Shown here in pieces: positions 1-5,756 of a DNA stretch of 8,648 nucleotides. Location: assembly GCA_022601215.1 (NCBI GenBank), contig JAHZIZ010000377.1, forward strand, positions 1-8,648. The letters are read 5' to 3'. Both the position numbers and the translations under genes were made by a program. The stretch's first letter is position 1. Every line of letters begins with the position of its first letter. The notes below the pieces were generated by a model. That model searched no databases and had not been told where the DNA came from. It worked only from the letters and a program-made list of their open reading frames with translations. The DNA comes from Bacteroidota bacterium (GTDB taxonomy: Bacteria > Bacteroidota > Bacteroidia > Flavobacteriales > Flavobacteriaceae).

Positions 1-51
1 AAACTTTCAGAGCATTTATTCATTACCTTTATTCAGATAAAAAGTAGGAAT
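1..51 (+). promoter_or_regulatory. Upstream region of ppc with a weak promoter candidate
   Basis: This short AT-rich stretch precedes the ppc start codon. TACCTTTA at 24-31 resembles the Bacteroidota -7 element TAnnTTTG with the last base different, but I see no convincing TTTG/TTG -33 element at the usual distance (only TTTC at 5-8, which is too close). An A-rich, weakly purine-rich stretch (AAAAAGTAGGAA, 39-50) lies just before the ATG and could help ribosome binding; A-rich leaders rather than strong Shine-Dalgarno sites are normal in this phylum. The upstream gene is outside the window, so ppc could also be read from a promoter further left. Confidence 0.25.
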
Positions 52-2619
52 ATGCAGTATACCAAAGAAGAACGATTTCAGCAACAAGTACTGGCTCAAT
101 ATCGAATTTATAATAGCATCTTTATGACCCTTCCTTTCGATCGTATAAAAAATACGGGGGTATTGTTACCGCTATTTCAGAAAGAATGTGAAACTGGTTT
201 TACCCATGAACAAAACCCAACCGAAATTGTCAATGCTTTTTTTCAAAAATTTCAACCTCAAGAAAGTACACAAGAGCATACCGATTTACTCTTTAGATTC
301 ATCCAGTATATAGAACGGCAAGTAGTCCTTTTTGACGCCATTGAAGATGCGACCTTCCCAATCATTAACAATATGGATGGACGGGGAACATTGCGAAATG
401 TTCGAGAAGAAGCAGAAGCAAAAGATAAAAAGGAGGCACTCAAAAGTTACTTGCAGCGATTTAAGGTGAGACCGGTTCTCACTGCCCACCCTACACAATT
501 TTATCCTGGCCCTGTCCTTGGGATTATTACGGACCTCGCACTAGCCATTGAACATAATGAACTTGAAACCATTTCTTCTTTATTAGCACAACTCGGTAAA
601 ACTCCTTTTTTTAAACAACAAAAACCTACTCCTTATGATGAAGCCGTGAGTTTAATCTGGTATTTAGAACACGTGTTTTACAAAAGTGTAAGCGCCATTT
701 ACAATTATATTCAGAACAATATATTTGAAGGAGAATCCTTAGAAAATCAAGTAATCAATTTAGGCTTTTGGCCAGGTGGTGATCGGGATGGTAATCCCTT
801 TGTAACTACCGAAATCACACTGAAAGTAGCGGATAGGTTGCGACGCACCTTATTAAAAAACTATCACAAAGATCTTCGTGCCTTACGCAGACGAATTACT
901 TTTAAAGGTGTAGAGTCTCTCTGTATAGCTCTAGAAACTCAAGTTTACGACCATCTCACCGTCCCCACTTCAGAAGCGACTCTTACGGCAGAAGATATGC
1001 TTCAACAATTACAGGTAATTAAAAATGGAATTATTAATGAACACCAATCACTATATGTGGACCAGGTGCAGGATCTCATTAATAAAGTAAAGCTCTTTGG
1101 AATGCATTTCGCTACCTTAGATATCCGTCAAGATTCTCGAGTACATACTACAGTGATGACAAACATTGCACAATGTCATCCAACACTATTTTCTAGACCC
1201 TACAACGATCTGTCAGAACTTGAAAAAATTAACGAACTATCTAAACTCAAAGGTGAAATATCCCCAACATCATTAACAGAAGAAATTGCTCAAAAAACGC
1301 TTTCTTCCATTTACGCTATGAAAAAAATTCAGGCATCCAATGGAGAACAAGGATGTCATCGTTATATCATTAGCAACAACGGAAGTGTTGTAAATGTTTT
1401 AGAGGCTTTTGCCATGTTACGTCTTTGTAATTGGGAACACCCAACGGCCGATGTTGTTCCTTTATTTGAGACTGTTGAAGACCTTTTAATTGCAGATCAA
1501 GTGATGAAGACCCTTTATACCCATTCAGAATATGCAAATCATTTAAAACAACGAGGCAACAAGCAATCCATTATGTTAGGATTTAGTGATGGAACTAAAG
1601 ACGGTGGCTATCTAATGGCCAATTGGGGAATCTTCACGGCTAAAGAGCGTCTCACTGAGATGTCGCGAAAATATGGAGTCACAGTAATTTTCTTTGACGG
1701 AAGGGGTGGTCCTCCGGCTCGTGGCGGTGGAAAAACGCACCAATTTTATGCCTCCTTAGGAGATACAGTTGAACACGAAGAAGTGCAACTCACTGTCCAA
1801 GGACAAACCATTAGCTCAAACTTCGGAACTCCAGATAGCTGCCAATACAACATGGAGCAACTTATTAGCTCAGGTATAGCAAATGAGGTCTTTAGTGATG
1901 AGCACAGTGCCTTAAGCAAAGATGACATAGACACCATGAACCGGCTGGCCGCAACTAGTTATGAAGCCTATAAAGACTTTAAAGGACATCCAAAATTTTT
2001 ACCTTACTTAGAACAAATGAGTACACTTCGCTACTACGCTAAAACCAATATAGGTAGTCGTCCAAGTAAACGTGGAAAGAATTCGGATTTAATATTTAGC
2101 GATTTACGCGCTATTCCTTTTGTGGGCAGTTGGAGTCAATTAAAACAAAATGTTCCGGGGTTTTACGGAGTAGGTACCGCACTCGCCTCTTTTGAAGCTA
2201 ATGAAGAGTTTGATAAAGTTATTTCCCTCTACCAGAACTCGGTTTTCTTTAAAACGCTTCTAGAAAACAGTATGATGAGTCTAACGAAATCATTTTTTCC
2301 ACTAACTCAATACATGAAAAATGATCCAGAATTTGGTTCTTTTTGGTCCCTCATTTATGCCGAGTATGAACGCACCAAAAGGCTATTGTTAAAAGTCACT
2401 GGATATAAAGAGTTAATGGAGGATAGTAAAGCCATGCGGGCATCTATAGCCGTTAGAGAACAAATTGTTCTCCCGCTTTTAACCATACAACAATATGCCT
2501 TGAGGGAAATTCAGAAATTAAAGAAAGAAGGAGGATCAGATAAAGAAATAGCCGTTTATGAAAAGATGGTGACTCGTTCTCTGTTCGGAAATATTAACGC
2601 CGCGAGAAATAGTGCCTAA
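52..2619 (+). CDS. ppc: Phosphoenolpyruvate carboxylase (PEPC)
   Basis: Cytoplasmic enzyme that carboxylates phosphoenolpyruvate with bicarbonate to oxaloacetate and phosphate, refilling the TCA cycle. At 855 residues it is full length (E. coli 883). Family signatures in order: TAHPTQ with catalytic His146 (E. coli His138), GGDRDGNP at 242-249, LDIRQDSRVH near 357-366, a GFSDGTKDGG motif near 510-520, the glycine-rich loop GRGGPPARGGG at 550-560 with Arg551 and Arg557 (E. coli Arg581 and Arg587), GSRPSKR at 668-674, LRAIPF at 685-690, and the C-terminal tail ARNSA. By my hand alignment, all four residues that bind the inhibitor aspartate in E. coli (Lys773, Arg832, Arg587, Asn881) are kept as Lys746, Arg802, Arg557 and Asn853, so aspartate feedback is likely. 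The residue equivalent to E. coli His579 is Asp549. The ATG is preceded by AGTAGGAA, and no competing start is needed. The TAA stop overlaps the stop of the convergent receptor gene. Confidence 0.98.
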   Translation: MQYTKEERFQQQVLAQYRIYNSIFMTLPFDRIKNTGVLLPLFQKECETGFTHEQNPTEIVNAFFQKFQPQESTQEHTDLLFRFIQYIERQVVLFDAIEDATFPIINNMDGRGTLRNVREEAEAKDKKEALKSYLQRFKVRPVLTAHPTQFYPGPVLGIITDLALAIEHNELETISSLLAQLGKTPFFKQQKPTPYDEAVSLIWYLEHVFYKSVSAIYNYIQNNIFEGESLENQVINLGFWPGGDRDGNPFVTTEITLKVADRLRRTLLKNYHKDLRALRRRITFKGVESLCIALETQVYDHLTVPTSEATLTAEDMLQQLQVIKNGIINEHQSLYVDQVQDLINKVKLFGMHFATLDIRQDSRVHTTVMTNIAQCHPTLFSRPYNDLSELEKINELSKLKGEISPTSLTEEIAQKTLSSIYAMKKIQASNGEQGCHRYIISNNGSVVNVLEAFAMLRLCNWEHPTADVVPLFETVEDLLIADQVMKTLYTHSEYANHLKQRGNKQSIMLGFSDGTKDGGYLMANWGIFTAKERLTEMSRKYGVTVIFFDGRGGPPARGGGKTHQFYASLGDTVEHEEVQLTVQGQTISSNFGTPDSCQYNMEQLISSGIANEVFSDEHSALSKDDIDTMNRLAATSYEAYKDFKGHPKFLPYLEQMSTLRYYAKTNIGSRPSKRGKNSDLIFSDLRAIPFVGSWSQLKQNVPGFYGVGTALASFEANEEFDKVISLYQNSVFFKTLLENSMMSLTKSFFPLTQYMKNDPEFGSFWSLIYAEYERTKRLLLKVTGYKELMEDSKAMRASIAVREQIVLPLLTIQQYALREIQKLKKEGGSDKEIAVYEKMVTRSLFGNINAARNSA
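2616..2619. other. Tail-to-tail stop-codon overlap of ppc and the receptor gene
   Basis: The plus-strand TAA of ppc occupies 2617-2619 and the minus-strand TAG of the receptor gene occupies 2618-2616, so the two convergent genes share stop-codon bases. I find no hairpin with a T-tract in either direction within about 60 bases. Each transcript would therefore probably run into the 3' end of the other gene, unless Rho or a distal signal ends it. Confidence 0.95.
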
Positions 2620-5033
2620 AACTTATAACTAGCAGCCAGAATTAAGTTGCGTCCAGCAGCAGCAAGACCAGAAGAATAAGGTCGATAGCGCTGATCTGTT
2701 ATATTTTCTAACGATGCCGTTAATTCTAGAGCCTCAGTAATTTGATATTGTCCCGCTAGATTCAAAGTATACCACGATGGAGCAAACGGATTTCCATCTT
2801 CATCCAGTGCATATAAAAAGGCATTGTTTTGCTGGCTTGGGGCTAAATCCTCAAAATCGAATTGACCATTATAGTCGACAAAGGCATCCAGTTTCCATTT
2901 ATCCTTTGTAAAGATTAAATGGCTATTTCCAAACGCTGGTGCTGCATGTCTAATAGGAACACGACTATCATCTTCCTCTTCAGTGAAACCATCGGTTACA
3001 TTAAACTGCGAAGTGAATTGTAAGACCTCCGAAAAATTTACTTCCACCCCAGCTTCAAAACCATACACTCTAGCGCGACCTGCATTTTGAATAGCCTGTA
3101 TGGTGCTCAATTCTCCTTGATATTCAATTTCAGTCTGTCCGTTCAATGTATAATCACGCCGCACCAAAGCATCTTTTAAGCTGGTATAATACGTGGCTAA
3201 ATCAAACTTCACCACATCATTGAAGTTCAAGGTAGTTCCTACTTCAAAATTATAGGCATATTCGGCCTCCACATCAGGATTAGGTACTACAACACTCCCA
3301 GGTTCACTGTCAAAAATCTTCCCAACATCATCTACATTTGGAGCCCTAAAAGCCGTTCCCATATTAAAACGCCAACCAAGTAATTTACTCGCTTGCCATG
3401 TTATTCCTGCACTTCCGGTTAATGCTCCCGTATTGACGCTAGCTTCAGAAAAGGGAAGATTGAAGAATTGGTTGTTTTCAGTAAAATCTGCATCCACTAA
3501 AATATGGTTGTAGCGCAACCCACCTTGGAAAGAAACTTCCGAAGAGAATTTAGCTTGCAAACTAGCATAAGCCGCCATACTCTGCCATGTAGCACCGTTG
3601 GGGTACCGAGAAGCATCCGCTACAGAAATTCCATTGGTAATGTCAGTTTGTTTTCCTTTACTCCCCACTTTATTATATACATATTCGAGCCCGTAAAAAA
3701 TAGTGCTTTTAGGGGCAAGTTTCTTCGTTAAATCGAGCCCTCCACTATATGCACTCACGGTTTCGTCTGTCTCAAACAAAATAGTATCTCCAAAATCTCG
3801 ATCGTTTCTACTTTCTTTAAAGCGCTGATAGCTTAGAGTAATCTTGCTATCATCAAACAAAGCCACTCCGTCCTGCTGGTGCGAAACCTGAAGGTTTCCA
3901 CTAAGCCATTCTTGAGGTCCATAATACCATTCGGCAGCACGCAACACACCGTTGCTTTTCCTTATGAGTCGATCATATCTAGAATAATCACTGGTAGAAG
4001 TATAAAAAAGGCCTACATTAAAATCCCATTGCTCTGTTGGGCTATAGCGTATCTTTTGCATTAAATTAATCTGGTCGTAGCCTGTGAACTTTTGTACTTG
4101 CGGATCCTTATTAGACACTTCCGTATCCACACCGTTAATAGTTTCGGCATATTCAGTTCGTAAATAATCATCTGGACCGTTACTTCCCATTGTTAAGTCA
4201 TCAAAATCACTATAAGAAGCACTGGTGAAGAAAGCCCATTCTTTCATCCCTAGGTTGAAATCAAAATGACCTGTTTTTTCCTGATTAGCGGTTGCATATC
4301 GCCCTAATACATTTCCAGAAACGTCAAGTCCCTCCTCAAAAGAAAATTTAGGTTTTTGAGTATAGAAATTCATCACACCACCTACGGCATCACTTCCATA
4401 AACTACCGACCCTGGCCCTAGAATTACCTCTGTACGATCTACGACAAAAGGATCAATGGAAATTACATTTTGTACGTTTCCCCCTCTGAAAATCGCTGTG
4501 TTAAATCGGACTCCATCTACTGTAATCAACAACCTATTCGTAGAAAAACCCCTAATAAGCGGGCTTCCGCCACCTAACTGACTCTTTTGCACGTATACTT
4601 GTCCACTACTCTCTAAAAGATCGGCTGCAGTTTGCGGATTTCTGAATAGCACATCTTTACTAGTGACTGTGGCAATTTGTTGAGGAATGTCCCGTTTACT
4701 TTGTCCAAATTTTGAAACGGACAAGACTATTTCATCCAAACTACTAGGTGATAAGGACAGTGAAACGGAATTACCTCCTGCCAAAATCCCTCGTTTACTT
4801 ATCGCTGAAAGGTTGTAAGAAATATGCTTAAAATAAACCAACTCATCATCATCAAATTCCGAAATATCTACGTTACCGTCTAGATCGGTTATTCCAGATT
4901 TAGTTTTCTCTCCATTATAAAGTGCCACCCCAGAAATAGGTTGCCGATCTTGCTCCCCAATTACAACAATATTTTGGGCAAAAGAAGATATAGAAAACCC
5001 TATGAAACATAGGATTAAGAATAGGATGCGCAT
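2616..5033 (-). CDS. TonB-dependent outer-membrane receptor, HmuR/heme-receptor-like
   Basis: An 805-residue outer-membrane transporter expected to take up a ligand using TonB-ExbBD energy. Residues 1-20 form a signal peptide (basic Arg2, hydrophobic core, SSFAQ). Residues about 21-98 are a carboxypeptidase-regulatory-like beta-sandwich (SGITDLDGNVDI), typical of Bacteroidota receptors. A TonB-box-like segment DEIVLSVSKF lies at 100-109, followed by the plug (about 112-228) with PLIRGFSTNRLLITVDGVR and GPGSVVYGSDAVGGVMNF. The rest is a 22-strand-type barrel ending in Phe805, the usual terminal aromatic read by the BAM machinery. The barrel carries FRAP at 562-565 and NPDV at 585-588, and ENITDQRYRPYSSG with GRN near the C-terminus, all as in heme/hemoglobin receptors. 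No histidine occurs between FRAP and NPDV or in the plug, so heme as substrate is uncertain. The ATG lies 2 nt after the recO stop, with no room for its own intergenic promoter. The TAG stop overlaps the ppc stop. Family assignment is strong; substrate is unknown. Confidence 0.95.
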   Translation of the reverse strand: MRILFLILCFIGFSISSFAQNIVVIGEQDRQPISGVALYNGEKTKSGITDLDGNVDISEFDDDELVYFKHISYNLSAISKRGILAGGNSVSLSLSPSSLDEIVLSVSKFGQSKRDIPQQIATVTSKDVLFRNPQTAADLLESSGQVYVQKSQLGGGSPLIRGFSTNRLLITVDGVRFNTAIFRGGNVQNVISIDPFVVDRTEVILGPGSVVYGSDAVGGVMNFYTQKPKFSFEEGLDVSGNVLGRYATANQEKTGHFDFNLGMKEWAFFTSASYSDFDDLTMGSNGPDDYLRTEYAETINGVDTEVSNKDPQVQKFTGYDQINLMQKIRYSPTEQWDFNVGLFYTSTSDYSRYDRLIRKSNGVLRAAEWYYGPQEWLSGNLQVSHQQDGVALFDDSKITLSYQRFKESRNDRDFGDTILFETDETVSAYSGGLDLTKKLAPKSTIFYGLEYVYNKVGSKGKQTDITNGISVADASRYPNGATWQSMAAYASLQAKFSSEVSFQGGLRYNHILVDADFTENNQFFNLPFSEASVNTGALTGSAGITWQASKLLGWRFNMGTAFRAPNVDDVGKIFDSEPGSVVVPNPDVEAEYAYNFEVGTTLNFNDVVKFDLATYYTSLKDALVRRDYTLNGQTEIEYQGELSTIQAIQNAGRARVYGFEAGVEVNFSEVLQFTSQFNVTDGFTEEEDDSRVPIRHAAPAFGNSHLIFTKDKWKLDAFVDYNGQFDFEDLAPSQQNNAFLYALDEDGNPFAPSWYTLNLAGQYQITEALELTASLENITDQRYRPYSSGLAAAGRNLILAASYKF

Positions 5034-5035
5034 AC

Positions 5036-5755
5036 TTAGTTAAATAGTTGGTTCAAGACCAAAAGTGACTTCGGTTTTTTATAGCCCTGCAAATGTAATT
5101 GATAATACAACAATAGCAAATTTAGGGCTTCCAAACGTTCTTTTTTGGTGGTCTTTACGGCATTTAAACTATCAAAATTTATGCCGAAAAACTGCTTAAG
5201 AGCAGTCACTGCATCCCCTGACTCGGAGTACTTACCTTGTGCATATTCTTGAAAGGCTCCTTCCATCAAATTAAAAAAGGGATGCGATATATGCGTAGTA
5301 TCCGGATAAAAACCTAAATAGGAGGATAATTTTAATAAAAATAAGATGTGAAAATTGGCAATCCCATTGTGATTGTCCAACCATTGGAGGGAAGCTGAGA
5401 TATACTGAAACAATTCAGGGTTTGTCTCTTCTTCCTGAATGCTATTTTTAAGCATTTCGGCCAAAAAAAGAACTATGGAAGATTTAACCACATCGGTATG
5501 AAGACTTTGATATGGCTTAATTACCTTGGCTTCACGAATTCGTTCTAATGTCCCTTTATCCTTATGCACTGCCTCTAACTGTAAGAGAGTCAAAGGCTGA
5601 AATAAAGAAACTCGTAGTTTCCCTTTCTTCGATTTTAATATATTTCTCAGTAAATAGGATTTTAATCCATATTTCTCAGTAAAACAACTTACAATAAGAT
5701 CAGCTTCTGCATACTTTATAGCGGTAAATACGAGTGCAGGAGTAGATACTTGCAT
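5036..5755 (-). CDS. recO: DNA repair protein RecO, recombination mediator
   Basis: RecO binds single-stranded DNA and, with RecR (and RecF), replaces SSB by RecA at gaps and breaks; it also anneals strands. It acts in the cytoplasm. The 239 residues match the usual family length (about 230-250). The N-terminal OB-fold is recognisable by the family opening: TPALVFTAIKYAEADLIVSC at 5-24, then FTEKYGLKSYLLRNI with a basic stretch KSKKGK (41-46) probably contacting DNA. A helical C-terminal domain follows, with the RecO-typical YLGFYPD at 146-152 and a final helix containing LNLLLLYYQLHLQGYKKPKS. The zinc-binding CxxC pairs found in some RecO proteins (for example Deinococcus) are absent; the only cysteine is Cys24. 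E. coli RecO likewise lacks the zinc site, so this does not imply loss of function. The ATG is one base after the stop of the upstream porZ-like gene, suggesting coupled translation. Confidence 0.93.
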   Translation of the reverse strand: MQVSTPALVFTAIKYAEADLIVSCFTEKYGLKSYLLRNILKSKKGKLRVSLFQPLTLLQLEAVHKDKGTLERIREAKVIKPYQSLHTDVVKSSIVLFLAEMLKNSIQEEETNPELFQYISASLQWLDNHNGIANFHILFLLKLSSYLGFYPDTTHISHPFFNLMEGAFQEYAQGKYSESGDAVTALKQFFGINFDSLNAVKTTKKERLEALNLLLLYYQLHLQGYKKPKSLLVLNQLFN

Positions 5756-5756
5756 A

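Noticed and set aside
24..31. TACCTTTA as a firm ppc promoter
   Set aside because: It is close to TAnnTTTG, but no -33 element stands at suitable spacing and AT-rich DNA yields such matches by chance; kept only as a weak candidate.
286..498. Short minus-strand open frames inside ppc (for example 286-498, 258-443 and 1746-1937)
   Set aside because: They lie antisense to strongly conserved PEPC sequence, have no recognisable domain, and two of them overlap each other.
3504..4064. Plus-strand open frames at 3504-3731 and 3879-4064, and another at 7119-7310
   Set aside because: They are antisense to the receptor and PorZ-like genes, have compositions typical of shadow frames, and lack start-site or domain support.
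5036..5755. RecO as a degraded gene because the zinc-finger cysteines are missing
   Set aside because: The frame is intact and of normal length, and other functional RecO proteins, including E. coli RecO, lack the zinc site.
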